A stretch of DNA of 64,000 nucleotides from Monocercomonoides exilis (taxonomy: Eukaryota > Preaxostyla > Oxymonadida > Polymastigidae), in assembly GCA_001643675.2 (NCBI GenBank), contig LSRY02000031.1:560501-624500 (forward strand), given 5' to 3'. Made by a program: the position numbers and the translations under genes. Shown here piece after piece: positions 25,230-38,394 of this stretch (the first letter of the stretch is position 1; the number at the start of each line of letters is the position of its first letter). The notes beneath the pieces were generated by a model. The model had not been told where the DNA came from. It was given only the letters and a program-made list of their open reading frames with translations, and ran no database searches.

Positions 25230-25745
25230 ACAAAAGATAAAAAATCCATTCTGATTGAACAACAAATAGATAATCACAACTGATTGTAAAATCAATCACC
25301 ATTTAATCTCAAATTCATTGAAATTGTTAAATGCCCGACTCTAATTTTGCGTTATTGTTTGTCAGATAAAAGAAGCATAATACAATTCATTTTTAAAATA
25401 TCACTTCATTTTTTGTTCAATAAACAGAACAATTAGCAAACCTCAAAAGAAATTGCTTTATTTTCTCAGATAAAACTATATTAATTAAATAATATGAAAT
25501 AAATTATCTTGTTCAAAAAAGAGTTGAGCAAAAAACAAACAAAAATTGTTTTGCATTTTTTTCGCTGACTATAACAAAATTCATGTTATATAGCGAAACT
25601 TTGTCAGTTAAGTTCAGTTTTGAAAATGCGAAAAATAAAATCAATTTCGTCTGCTATCATTTTATTTATTCATTCTTTCGTGTGTATTGAAATATTAGTT
25701 ATTTATTTATGTATTAATTTCTCAATTAATATTATATTATATTTA
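25230..25745. other. intergenic, AT-rich
   Basis: 3' flank of the beta-helix gene. No gene seen. It ends in a TATTATATTATATT tract that recurs on the far sides of both foldback elements that follow. Confidence 0.4.
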
Positions 25746-25951
25746 ATGGATGATCCTTTTTGAAATCATGCTTCCGTTCGAGTTTTGATCAAAATTTTAA
25801 TCTCAATGTGATTTTTATTAAATGAATTATATTGGAAAATACATTCATCTTAAGTTGATGTTTCACAGAAATATTACTTTTACGAAACTCCCATTGAGAT
25901 TTAATTTTTGATCAAAACTCGTTCGAAAGCATGATTTCAAAATGGATCAGC
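25746..25951. repeat. small foldback (MITE-like) element
   Basis: Arms of about 62 bp are inverted around an 80-bp spacer. The ends read TGGATGATCC and GGATCAGCCA, with inner arm sequence GAAATCATGCTTCCGTTCG against CGTTCGAAAGCATGATTTC. A TATTATATTATATT tract flanks both sides, consistent with a target-site duplication. No coding capacity. Confidence 0.75.
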
Positions 25952-25971
25952 CATATTATATTATATTATGT

Positions 25972-26940
25972 TAGGGTGAGTTATTTATCATATCCCCTTT
26001 TTTTTATCGGGACCTAAAATTTCTGGCTCTCCGGAGCACTTTTCGAAAAAAATAAATAATAGAAAATTATAAACACATTATTATAAGCTATTCCTGAAAA
26101 TCTTTTTTCATATTTTTATTTTAGTGAAAAGATCTGGTATTTTTTGTTTTATTTTTCAGATCAAAGACTTGCTCGTATTTTCACGAGCTTTTTGTTTTGA
26201 GATTTTTAAGTGTTATTCTTGTTATTAAACATAACTTCTTTACAATTTTGGTTATTTTTCATTGTTAAACACTTCGTTTTTTTATTTCTTTTTCCATTTC
26301 ACTAAATATCGACAAATAGAAGATTTTGAAGTGATATTTGAGTTGCTTTGTTTTTTAATGTTGAGAAATAGTTGAAAAAATGATTGAAATGATCATCACA
26401 AAGATTTTGAAATGAAAGAATGAAATTTGAAGCAAAAAACGCAAAAATACACAAAAACAAGATTTTTTGTAATAAAATCACGATCATAAAAAAGTTTAGA
26501 TTTTCTTCTTTTTGAACACCTTTATGTGTTAATAGTTTTTATATTAAAACTTGAAAAATAATGAAATATTTTGTTTTAATATATGAATTCTTTATTTTGT
26601 CGATATTTAGTGAAATGGAAAAAGAAATAAAAAAACGAAGTGTTTAACAATGAAAAATAACCAAAATTGTAAAGAAGTTATGTTTAATAACAAGAATAAC
26701 ACTTAAAAATCTCAAAACAAAAAGCTCGTGAAAATACGAGCAAGTCTTTGATCTGAAAAATAAAACAAAAAATACCAGATCTTTTCACTAAAATAAAAAT
26801 ATGAAAAAAGATTTTCAGGAATAGCTTATAATAATGTGTTTATAATTTTCTATTATTTATTTTTTTCGAAAAGTGCTCCGGAGAGCCAGAAATTTTAGGT
26901 CCCGATTAATTTTTTGGGTACCGATAAATTTCTGACCCTA
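25972..26940. mobile_element. 969-bp foldback DNA element flanked by TA
   Basis: Nearly perfect inverted arms of about 310 bp (26006-26315 and 26596-26906) surround a 280-bp AT-rich centre. The outer ends are GGGTGAGTTATTTATC and, inverted, GGGTCAGAAATTTATC, each bordered by TA. A TA target with short terminal repeats is the Tc1/mariner habit, so a non-autonomous mariner-type element is the best guess. It encodes nothing. Confidence 0.75.
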
Positions 26941-27064
26941 TATTATATTATATTTTTCATTTTTATTTTGTGGTTAATTGGAAATGTGTGTGATAAACAA
27001 TATTCTTCACTTCACCCATGGGTTAAATCGAAAAGTGGTTTTTTCCATTTAAGTTTCAAATATA

Positions 27065-27250
27065 ATGAAATGTGCTGATGAAGAATACAAAGCTCTTGAA
27101 GATAAAGCTTTTGGACGAAAAGAAGAGGAAGAAGATACAAGCTCCGATATCTAAAACGAAGATGAATTATTGGACTCAGATAGAGTGTGAATATAAGATA
27201 TATCATCAGATGAGAATGAGGAAAGAATTGATTCATCCGAATGGGAAGTC
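27065..27250 (+). pseudogene. acidic reading-frame remnant, possibly transposase N-terminus
   Basis: One frame reads ADEEYKALEDKAFG, then NEDELLDSD and DISSDENEERIDSSEWEV, interrupted by TAA, TGA and TAA. Acidic Ser/Asp starts of this kind occur in piggyBac-type transposases, and a transposable element lies immediately upstream. There is no catalytic domain here, so the identity is a guess. Confidence 0.2.
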
Positions 27251-27622
27251 AAAAAAAAATTTCAGATTTTTTCGCAAATGGCTATTAAGAAACAAATAAT
27301 CAATATTCTTTCTTTGATTATTTTTTGTTAAAAATATATTTTTCAACGTGGTTGATAAGAACCATTTGCCAAATAAAGGATTATATATTTTCACAAGGTG
27401 AAGTTTTATTCGAATTGATTGTTAAAAAGAGAAAATTTTGATTATTCGAATTTAGCATTTTGCAATAATAAGCCGGTAACGAATCGTCAAAATTTTATTA
27501 TTTTTCAAAAACCTTTTAATGATAAACTAAAAGCATAATCTTTCAAAAATTTCAAGTATTTACAGAAAATATTATCTTCACTCCAAAAAATATATGAGAA
27601 GTTGTTGATCTGAAAGTTTTTG

Positions 27623-30600
27623 ATGCAGGTTTTTTAATTCAATTTTTCATGTTTTTAAGCAATGAATTTGGAAACAATAATAATTTATATTCGCAATTAT
27701 TTATCATTTGCTGAACTTTTATTTAGTGGAGTCCAAATGCAGATATTCTTGCTCAACTCATAAAAACATTTTCCACATCTGTTATTGCTGATTCCGCGGC
27801 TCAACGCAAACTTTATCAAGTATGAGCATTCATAGAAATCCATCATATATTTATTATTGCATTTGAAGACTTTGTCTCAATGTAAATTATCAATTGTAGA
27901 CTATCCTCTCTATTTGTGCTGGATTTCATTTGATGGAATGCTTGACAATGAAACTATTAGAAAATTTGCTATGACTCAGCTGAAAAATCTGATTTTCGAT
28001 TCTTGCTTTAATTTTAAAGAGGAACAACTCATTTTTTGTAAACATATTGCTTTTGAAAACCTTGGAAATGAAAATGAAAGAACGAGACACATTGCAACCG
28101 TGTTATACTCATCCTTTGTAGAGAAAGAAGGTTCGATATTTTCAAATCGTTAAAAAAAACTTTTTTCAGCGTTTTTTTGAAAAACAGGTTTGAGCGAAAG
28201 TTGGGACTCATTTCAGGCATTAATCAAACTCATGGAGCGCGAAAACTTGCTTGTTGTTGATGGTGCCATGCAAGCGTTTTATATGATCGTTCAGCCAAAA
28301 ATTGCTTCTTTCACGAACAAACAAAATGAAATGTTTGTTAAAAAATTGTGAAAACAAACAAGTGTTTAATAAAACCCAAATCTAAAAAATACTTTTTTAA
28401 ATTTTATATTTTTCTTTTATTTTTGGAATTTTTATACCATGTGAATCTTCAATATTATATTCTGATTTATTTCGAAATGCTATTTATCTTATACAATATT
28501 TCATCATCTCTATTTACAGGATTTTTTCTCTTGTGTATCCTTCTCTCCTGAGGCTTGCCAATGATCCTACTCATGCGAACCTACAGGCTCATGCATTTGA
28601 GATCATCTATTTATTTGTCTGTAACAGCCCGCCTTCGTTTTTCTCTTCTCTTCCGACTCTTCTGCCAATTCTTTTTGCACATCGCATATCGCCTTCCCCG
28701 CTTATCCGCAAGTGCATCATCCGCTCATTCACAAAGCTCGTCCAGATTTCTGCTTTATCTTCTTCCTCTTCCTTTTCTTCTTCTTCTTCTTTTTCCCCTT
28801 CTTCTTCTCAGACAATCACAGCTTCATCAACAACACAGCAGCCTCAACAGCAGTCCCAGCAGCCCGATGCCATTGCCCGCCTGCTGCTCCCCGGGCTGGC
28901 TGAGCTCATCGCCCATATCCTCTCTGCCATGACCGACGCCGATGCCGACGTGCGCCTGGCAGCCTGCGACTTCTGGAGCGAAATGGCAGACAACGAGGCG
29001 ATTGCGACTAGCGAGGCAGTCACAAGCAGACTGGGCGATATCATCGTGATGGTAGTGAGCCGCATAAAGATGAGCAGAGATGAGCTGGCAGAGGAGATGC
29101 CGTTCTTCAGGGACGATGCAGATGTGGCAGACAGGGACACAGACGTACCTGTGGCGTTTGGCGCGGTGAGGGCAAAGGGAGGCGGGAGAAGCTGGGTGGG
29201 AGGAGGAGGAGGAGGAGGAGGAGGAGGAGGAGGAGGAGGAGGAGAGAATGATAACGATAACTATGACGACGGCGAAGACGACGATGAAGAAGAATTTGAG
29301 GATGAGGCATTCAACAAGTTTGGGGACTCGGCAGAAGATGGAGAGGATGATGTGATGTTCAAACAGACGAATGGCATGTGGACGGAAAGGACGAGCTGCC
29401 TGTTGGCGCTGCAGATGTTCTGCATTGTCTACGGCACGGCACTCACTCAGCCGATCATTCAGATCCTGGGGGTGATGTTTGTATGCGATGCCTTTGATTA
29501 TTTTTGATTTGTTTTTTTAAATTTTTTAAATTTCAATTTTATTTGAAAATATTTTTTGTTTTTCTTTCTTTTTTTCCCTTCTTTTTTAATTAATCTATTA
29601 TCTTTTTCTTATTAACAATCCATCCAAAAAATAAAATAAAATAAAATAAAATAAAATAGGCTCTATCCTCTGCCCCTTCTTCCCAGCCCTCTTTTTCCCC
29701 TTCTGTTTCACCAGCCATTCAATCACTGCTCATTTCACCTGACGAGCCGAATTGGCTTTTGTCTGAATCTGCGCTTGTGATAATCGGTTTCATCTGCCAT
29801 TATCGTGTGGAGATCTTTGCCCCTGTCACTTCATCCACTTCACCTTTCCCATCACCTTCAGGTGCTGCTTCTTTTCCTTCTCCTTCTCCTCAAACAACCT
29901 CATCACCAACTTCTTCTTCCTCTTCCTCTTCCTATCTTCTTGGAATAGCTGGCTGGATTCTCTCTTTGGCTGCCTCTTCTCCTCACCCAATGATCCGCAT
30001 GCGGTGCAATTGGTGTTTGGGATACCTGTCACGCTGGCTGAGCGGGCCGATCGGAAAAGAAGAAGACGACAGAGAAAAAGCGAAGATTTTGAGGAGAAGA
30101 GAAAGAAGAAGGAAAGCAGGGGGTGTTAGCGATAACGATGATGAAGATGATGATGATGAAGACAGCAATGAGGAAGACTTTGGAGGAGGAGGAGGAGGAG
30201 GAGGCATTTCTTCACTTGGAGATTATGACAGCTCATCTTCCGTGCAGTGTCCGACAATCAACAAGATGGGTTCACTGATCACTCTCCACACATACAACAG
30301 AAGAAACACGAACGACGCCGAGACAGAGATTCCTTTCGCTCCAGACTTGTCTCTTCTGGAAAGAGCAATACAGACGCTGTGCAGAGGATGGCAGGACAGG
30401 AACAAAAGGGTGCAGCGGGCGGCCTCGTGTGCAATGAAGAAGATTGTGGGCGCTGTGAAGGAGAAGATCAGTCTTTTCATCACCACAATCATCCCAGCTG
30501 CCTTTGCGTCGCTCGAAATCTGCTCGAAGAGGAACCTACTGTTCCTCATTCATGTGCTCACGCCTGTGTTTTCGTACTGCCCGCTCCCTCTTCAGAGCCA

Positions 30601-32146
30601 GGAATCTCTTTCAGTCATCTTCAATTCCGTCTGCCAGCGTATCCAAAAGGCAGTGGCGAGGAACGAAGAAAAGACGGCGGAGCATCTGGTGAGCTTTCTG
30701 GATAGCATCATCCAAATGGCTGGCTCGTTTTCCTCTCCCTTTGCAGCGATGCTGGTGAAAGTGCTGTTTGACTACATGGCACAGATTGTGGAGTGGAAGA
30801 AGAAAGAAGCAGAGAGAATAAGAGTTAAAAAGGAGATGAATGCACAAAGCATACAAAGTGCGCAGAACGGAGAAATAGCTGCTTTTGGAAGCACATCCGG
30901 AGAAACTCTGCCTCCTCAGCCTCTTTTTGCATTCAGTGAAGACGACGACATGCAAACAGACCTGCTGGTTACTCCGCTTAACTGCCTGGATACACTCATT
31001 TCTTCTGCCGGCTTGCCTTCTCTTTCTTCTCTTTCTTTGGACTCTCTTCATTCGGTGCTGCTGTACTGCCTCAGCCTGCGCCATGTGAATGTGTTCTCTG
31101 CCACATGTGCTGTGATTGCATCGATTGCTAAGCAGAATGTGGGGCTGCTGAACCCGATTTTGGCAGAGACACTTTCTTCCATCTCGACTTTTCTGACAGA
31201 AGAAGCAGAGAAAACAGGCTGCAATTCTTCTTCTTCTTCTTCTGCTGCTGCATCTGCTTCTACAAGCACTTTATCGTCGTCATCTTCTTCTTCATCTTCC
31301 AGAACAAAGTTGAAATACTTGCCTCCTTCACTTGGCAATGTTGTGTGGTGTTTAAGTGAAGTGATTGTCGCATTAGGAGCCTCCTTCACGTTTGACAAGC
31401 AGCTTCTGATTAAACAGCTTCTTGTTTTCTTCAGCTGCGACACAAAGACAACAGTTGACGATGATCACCCGTTTATGCGAGTGAAGAAGCACAGAAAGAA
31501 AGGAAACATAATAAATGTGGGAGGAATGAATGAACTGTCAGTGATGTCATCATCATCATCATCTTCTTCATCATCCTCTGATCAATCATCGAATTACGAG
31601 ACATTTTCTCCCTGGCAGCACGAAGAGACCACTGCCACCCTCACAAACATTGCTGAGTGTTGTGCTCGCATCGCCTTGTTTTCTCCTGCTGAGGTGGCAG
31701 CTGTTGTGTCGCAGTATTCTGTCCCGCCTCGCCAAAACCCAGCTTTCATGTTCAAATTGGAGAAGAGTGAAGACGAAGAGTACGAGGCGCTGGTGAATGC
31801 CCTGCCTCGGCTTGTTCCTTCTCCCTCGGCGGTGAGGCTGTGGCTGGCGTATCTGTCACACTACACAGCAGACACAGCGAGTGAGCAGCTTGTTGCATTT
31901 TCGGGGATAACAAAGGCAATTTCTTCTTCTCCTCAGCTGTTTTTCCCTGAGTTGTCTTCTGTTCTGAGGATGTATGCCAGCTGGAAGGGAGGAGAGGTGG
32001 AAAGTGGGCTGAAGGAGGCTGTGAAAGGGATTTTGATGATGTTTAAGAAAAAAGGGGAAGAACAAGGTGCTTGGAATGAGTTTTATGCAAGAAGGATAAG
32101 TGCGAAGGAGAGGAAGAAGTTGAAAAAATTCTTTGATTTTGAATGA
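27623..32146 (+). CDS. transportin / karyopherin beta-2 nuclear import receptor
   Basis: Importin-beta superfamily receptor; transportins carry PY-NLS cargo such as RNA-binding proteins through nuclear pores in a Ran-GTP-dependent way. Six exons fit: 27623-27628, 27727-27819, 27869-28130, 28188-28332, 28520-29480 and 29660-32146, for 1,317 aa ending in TGA. The start is a 6-nt coding exon (Met-Gln) spliced to WSPNADILAQL, matching the usual transportin N-terminus. HEAT-repeat signatures run throughout, such as YPLYLCWISF, SLVYPSLLRLAND, VRLAACDFWSEMAD and NKRVQRAASCAM. The acidic loop that ejects cargo follows a 14-Gly run (about 29205-29300). Later inserts of poly-Ser and Asp/Glu make it longer than the roughly 890 aa typical of the family. 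Flanks: the giant receptor gene upstream and convergent Ctf18 downstream. Confidence 0.88.
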
Positions 32147-32580
32147 AAAGAAGAGAAGAAAGGAAAAAAGAAGTTATTTATAAAAAAAATTAGGGTATTT
32201 TTTTCTTTAAAAACAGAAAGAAATGCAAAGAAATGCATTGAAGTTTCACTTCACATTCTTTTTTCCAAACAAAAAGAAAAAGGAATGTGAAGCATTCATC
32301 ACTTCAGAAAAAAAAAAAAAAAATGAATGCTTCAATGCAGTTTTCTTTGCAATTAGTATTTATTTCTTTTTCTTCTCTTCTTCTCAAAATTTTCAATTCA
32401 CTATTCAAAATTCAAAGTTCATTGCGTTTTGTGAAATGAATTGCAAACACAATGAAAAATATTTTCAAAATAAGTGAAATTTTTCTTAGCAATTTCAAAT
32501 TAAAAATGCATGGAAAAAGAAAAACAATATTCAAATTGCCTCATTGTCGAGTTAAACAACAGCACATTTCCCTGATATTT
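32147..32580. other. convergent 3' intergenic region
   Basis: 434 bp of AT-rich DNA between the convergent transportin and Ctf18 genes. It contains an imperfect inverted repeat around 32265-32345 (GAATGTGAAGCATTCATCAC against GAATGCTTC). No gene seen. Confidence 0.4.
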
Positions 32581-34365
32581 TCATTTTGTTTTTAAAAATC
32601 TGAAAATCTGAAGATATTGAGAGAAAATGAAAGAGTGAATGAAAAAGGAAAATTTGAAATCATTTTGACATTTGAAGAGCAAATAGCGTTATTTTATTAG
32701 AAAACAAAAATTTCAAATTTCAAATTTTGTAAACACAAAAAATAAATATACGCAAACCTGACAGCTTTTCTAACAGAACAAGTGTATCCTTCTTTGAACT
32801 TGTATGCGACAATTGGTTTTGTCCACGCTGCACTTAAAGGCTGAAGGATTTGTGAGATCTGATGTTGAGCAGCGGATTGAGGATTTCGAGAAGAAGAAGA
32901 AGAATAAGAGGAAGAGGAAGAGGAAGAAAAAGATGATGCTGAAGGAAACAGTTTTGATAGGTTATTTAATTCTTGTCTCTTGTTGTTGAAAGGAGAAGAA
33001 AGAGAAGATCTATTTGAAGATATCGCATTTTCACTGATATTCTGCAACTGCTCTACGGTTTTCATTCCTTCTTTTTCTCCTTCTTTTGCATTTCCTTCTT
33101 TTCCCTCATTTCTATTATTAACATCTTTCTCTTTCTTCTTCTCCATCTTCTTCATTATTCCTATTTCTGCTCTTCTCATCTGCTCAATCTCTATCAAATG
33201 TGACAGAAGCTGTTTTTTGCTTGAAGGCAGATCAGCTTCGGGGTTCAGCGTCATCAGCGGATTAAGTTGACTGGGAAAAGGTTATATTAAAAATGGCAAA
33301 TAAAAGAAAAGAAAAATGTAAATTTCCGAATGAAAAACATGACAGATTATAAACAATTCAATCAAAACAGCAAGAAAAAAATATTTTTCGTTTTATTATT
33401 TCTATTTTCATTAATCTGGTTTTTCATTTCTCTCTCCAAAAAATAAAATAAAATAAAAATAAAAATTATATTTTCATTCAATCTCTCTTTCTCTCAAATA
33501 TAAAACATACGGTTCCATCACATATTCAGCCCCAGCCTGTTTGAATGAGATGCCATAGTCTGCAAAAATAGCCACAACACGCTGCAAGCCGCTCTGCTGT
33601 GTAGAAGTTGAATACATCATGGCCGTGTCTGAAGAGCCATCTTTCTTTGCATTGAGGAATGATAAAGAAGAGGCAAGAAGAGAAGAAGAAGAAGAGGAAG
33701 AAAAAGAAGAAAGAATGGAATTTGCATTTGAAAACGAAGTATTTGAAGTGTAAAGCGGGGGGAAACAGATCAGAGGCAGATACTTCAGAATCTGCTGAGC
33801 AGACGAAAGAGAAGAAGAGGAAGAAGGCTGCACTGTGAATGAAGCCGAGGTGGTAAGAGCAGAAGAAGAAGACGTGTTGATTCCACATTCGCCACTCACA
33901 TAGGGACGAATATGCGGTTGGATTCCACTCAAAAAGCGACGAAGGCGAGAAAGAGAGTCAGACACGGCAAAGGAAAGATCTCTGAGGAGGAAAGGAGGAG
34001 GAGCAGTGAATTGATGGTGGGAAGGAGAGGGAAGAGAAGGTTTTGAGTGGAAGAGAAGAGAAGAAGAGGAAGAGGAGGAGGAGGAAGAAGATGATGAATA
34101 AGTATCTGTCTTTTTTTGAGAGGCAGAAGGAGTAGCTGCAATGTGGAAGCGAGCAGAAAGATAAGGAAGCAAGCGAAGAGACGAAAAAGACTGTTTTGTC
34201 TTTGCAGAACGGGAAAATGTGTCAGAAAACGAGGCGATTTCGTCAAGTTCAGACATCACTTCCAGCTGGTGGAGTGTTTGTGAAGGGGAAAGAGTAGAAT
34301 AAGAAGAAGAGGAGGAGGAGGAAGAGGAAGAAGAACCGAAAGAAGAAGTCTTTTGTGAATTGAAT

Positions 34366-34400
<35 letters not shown>

Positions 34401-34821
34401 AGAAGAAAACGATGAAGATGACGATGAATAATTCTGCTGATTTGGATTCCATTTGTGGAAAGCATATGGAAATGAGCACCACATCCACTCCATCACTCTC
34501 TCTGGCTCCAAAGAGACAGATGCCGAAGAAGAAGAAGAAGTCGTCGAAGACGATGACATTGTCAAAATACGCGAAATATCCTCAAAATTGCAGAGAATGT
34601 TTGGAGTGAAGACTAAATTGATGATGTCAAACATGCCAAACCGGGAAAACTTCTGCAGTTGTTCTCTTCTTTTCTCGGCTTCCTTCTGCTTTTCTCTTCT
34701 TTTTTTCTCTTCTTCAATCGCTTCTCTTTCTCTCTCCATTCTCCTCATCTGCCTTTTGTTCCGCAGAAAGAACACATTTCGCCTCGCATCGCTCATTTTG
34801 AGTATTTCATCCACATTTCCA

Positions 34822-34856
<35 letters not shown>

Positions 34857-37800
34857 TTCATCTTCATCATCATCTCCCTCACTTTCTTCTCCTTTCCCTT
34901 CTTTTCCTCCTCCTCCTCCTCCAAGAATCCTCCTCCTTCCAAACTCCATCTCTTCTCCTCCATACACTTCCTTATCATCGTCTCCATCGTCTTCTTCATC
35001 TTCTCCTATGCTTCCATACCTTCCACTCAACGATTGAATAATAATCTCTCCATTTCTATTTCTCTTCCTTTTCTCCTTCTGCTCCTTCAAAATGTCAATC
35101 ATCTTTCGCTCTTCTTCAGCTGCTTTCTTCTTCTCCTTCTGCTCTTTTTCAATTTGCTTTTGTTTCTTCTTCTTTTCTTTCTTCATTTTGCCTTCTTCAT
35201 CACCTTCCTCTTCCTCTTCTTCACTACTACTGCTGCTTTCATCATCATCCTCTTCTTCCTCTTCCTCTCCTTCCTCTTTCTTCCTCTTCATCTCCTCTTC
35301 TTCCCCTTCCTCTCTGCACCCCCTCCTCAGCTGTATCTCATTCAAAACTGCTCTCACATCTCCGTTCTTCTCCTTCAAAAGAGCATCACAGCCAGAAATG
35401 CTAAAAGGAAGGTTCTCCTTCTGGCAGATGAACTGAATGCGCTTGAGAAGAGGAGAAGAAGTGTATGTGATCGTTGGGGTGAGCAAGGAGCTGGTGAATG
35501 AAGAGGAAAAAGCAGAAGACAAGTACAAAGACGAACGGAGAAGAGAAGAAGAAGAAGAAGAAGAAGAAGCTCTTTCGGGTGTTGCAAAGGGCTTAAATTG
35601 GAGATGGCGGGCAACGCGAAGAAGAGGGCGGATGAGGGGATTATACGGATCGTTGCAAATGATGATGATGGGACGAGACAATTGTACATAATTATTCTTT
35701 TGATTGGACTTTTTGTTGAATTTGGAAGCAAGTGAAGTTATCTTCATTCTCTTTTTTGCTGAGGCTTTTTCATTCTCGTCTTCATCTTCACTGCTTGAAC
35801 TTCCTTCGTTTTCTTCTTCTTCTTCTTCATTTGCACCTTTATTCCCCTCCTCCTTCTGCTTCCCTCCCTTTTGCCCCTTTGCGCCCCCTTTTCCTCCGTT
35901 CTCTCCATTCTTCCTCTTCTTCTTCTTCAGCTTCCCTTCGCACAAGTCAACAAGCATTTGTATTCCTCTCACTTCTTTCTCAGTCGAGCGCAGCGCATCC
36001 AGCTCATCCACAATCACACACACTGGCTTCATCAGCTCGCTGGCATCCAAAGTGACTGATGTTTGAGAAGAAGAAGAAGAAGAAGAGAAGGAAGAAGAGG
36101 AAGAGGAAGATGAAGAAGAAGAGAAAGGCAGTATATTCCTTCTGGTTGCATTCAGCTTCAAAGACTCGCTTTCCACAATGTCCAAAATCTTCTCTGTCAG
36201 ATTGCTTTCTCTCTCTCTCTCTCTTTCACCTCCATTTTCTCCTTCTCCCTCGTTTCTCTCCACTGCAACAAGACTGCTCCCTCCCTTTCCTCCTCCTCCT
36301 CCTCTTCTGCCTTTCGCCTTGTCCTTCGCAGAAGCCTCTTTGTCTTTCTTCCTCCCGCCTGCCATTTCATTCGCATTCACATCAACCACACGATACCCTG
36401 CATGCCTCGCTATTACACGTGCAGCTGTCGTCTTTCCTGTGCCTGGGGGGCCAGAAAGAATGACAATCTTGTTTTAATATAAATGAGAGAAAGAGTGAGA
36501 AAGGGAAAGAGAAAGAGAAAGAAAGAAAGAGATAAAGATAAAGAAAGTGAATTTAGGAATTTGAAAAAAAAATTATAGAGTTATTTTTTTGAGAAAGGGA
36601 GTATGGGTTGATATTAATTAATTAAATGTTTATTTGTTTGTTTGTTTGTTGAAATAGATGATTACGATGGTTGGTTACAGCATGATGAATAATTTGAATG
36701 TCAATTTGTTTCAAATTCACAATTTCAGCAATTTCAAACGCGCATTTCAGATTTGAGAAATAAGTGAAAAAAGAAAATAAATGGTATTTAAAAAAGAAAA
36801 TAAAAAAAAGATTATGTTAAACATATCAAACAATAACAGTGAAAAAAAAATATCACACCTTTTGAATTGGCCTCCCATCTTCGCCCAGCAATGTCTCATA
36901 TTCCGTAGGCGGCTGATTCGCCTGTTTTCCATCTCCGTTCTTCCACCCGCCTCTCCACCCGCTGCCTTCAAACTTCCTCTCACCTCTTCCTGCCATCTCA
37001 CCCTGCTTATACGGTCTGTTAGCTTGTTCGCCTCTGAAATTTGTGCTTTCTCTTGTTCCTTCCTCTGCCTCCTCCTCCTGCTGCTGCTTTTGGAGCGCAA
37101 TGACCTTCTCGCTCGTCTTCTTCTGGTTTCCGAAGAATCCTGAAGGAGACTTAGCTGAATACGGAAGAGACGAACTCGAAGGCAAAGAAGAACGATAATT
37201 GGTCTGCGGAGCGACTGCTGAGCTTCTGCTGCTGAGCTCATTCGCCTTTCCTGCCTGGAAACTCCCTGTTTTTCCGTATTTGCCGCTTCCTTTCCAACTC
37301 TCATTGCTAAATTGCCCTGTTCTTTCTCTGGTGAATCCCTTGTAATCACCTCCTGCTCGTGTGTTCCACTCAAATTTGCGAGGAAAAGGTGCATTCAGCG
37401 GACGGGGCTTAATAGAGAGAGGCCTGTGAAAGGCTACAGGATCCCATGTTTTCAGCCATCGGAGCAGTTCCACATTCAAATCCTGATAGTTTTGATAAAA
37501 GTTAATGTTTGGCATGTATAAGCAATCAAAGAAATGGAAAAAAATATAATTTAATTGCAAAGAATATTATTCAATAAAAAAGAATTTATAAAAAAAAGGC
37601 TTATATAGCATCTAAAAGCATTCATTTTCAGATAAATAGCATATTATTCCATACAGGATTTGTTATAAGTTCTGAAAATTTTCGAGGTTCATATTTTTCA
37701 ACAAGCAAACGCGAGGCATCGTGCAACTCTAACTTTTTTCCAATTGGAATGCTTTTTGGATCATTTTGTTGCAACTTTGAAAATGCAGTTTTTTCTCTTT

Positions 37801-38394
37801 TCTTCTGTTTCTTTGCACGCTTTTCTTCAATCGCAATTTCTTGTATGATCTTATTGTTCAAAAACAGCGAAATTTTGTTGATACAAGCAATATTACAATA
37901 AAATTTAAACAATTTGCACTTGATAAATAATGAAACTTACAAACATTCTCTTGTATGTCTTCCATTAGAATATGTATTTTTTTAAACATTCCTTTGTCGA
38001 TTTGATCTCTTCCTTTTTCTGAAGATAAAGAAATAAACTGTTGGGAAGTTTGTGCATGCTTGCTTTCACTTTGCTTGTTTTTTAAACAAACATTTGAAAA
38101 GTTCAAAAATAACGGATTTTTTGCTGCAAGATCAAAATGGAGTTCTTTCAACCAAAAGCGCGACGCTTTCGGAAGTAACTCTCCATAAGAATTTATTTCT
38201 GTCTTCTCATTGTTGCTGTCAAATCTGTCGAATGTTGGATCAGCATATGGAAACACACATGTGATGGAAAGCGGACCAGAGCATGATTCGCGTTCTTTTT
38301 TTGTAATTATTGGCTCGAATCCAAGAGGTTCCCATGGAGCATCTAGTGTTGTAATTCCTTCTCTTGATTCACCATCGCGTGAAGAGAAACTCAT
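32581..38394 (-). CDS. Ctf18-type alternative clamp-loader AAA+ ATPase
   Basis: Ctf18 replaces Rfc1 in an alternative RFC complex that loads or unloads PCNA and supports sister-chromatid cohesion. Six exons (38394-37945, 37849-37655, 37482-36859, 36467-33511, 33270-32758, 32599-32581) sum to 1,585 aa plus TGA. Landmarks in order: RLLVEKYEPRKFSELITNP followed by LLRWLKTWDPVAF (the Ctf18 signature before the ATPase); Walker A GPPGTGKTTAARVIARHAGY; Walker B VCVIVDELDAL; sensor-1 RPIIIICNDPYNP; the C-terminal HLIEIEQMRRAE helix; and a tail ending EGYTCSVRKAVR, the short peptide that joins the Dcc1/Ctf8 module. Very long Ser, Glu/Asp and Lys runs interrupt the lid and collar regions. The last 19-nt exon is chosen because it ends in TGA and gives a normal-length tail; an acceptor 8 nt upstream is an alternative. 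Confidence 0.88.

Noticed and set aside
34453-36463. Several + strand frames rich in Ser/Phe/Leu opposite Ctf18
   Set aside because: Mirror images of Glu/Lys and Ser runs in the real minus-strand exon.
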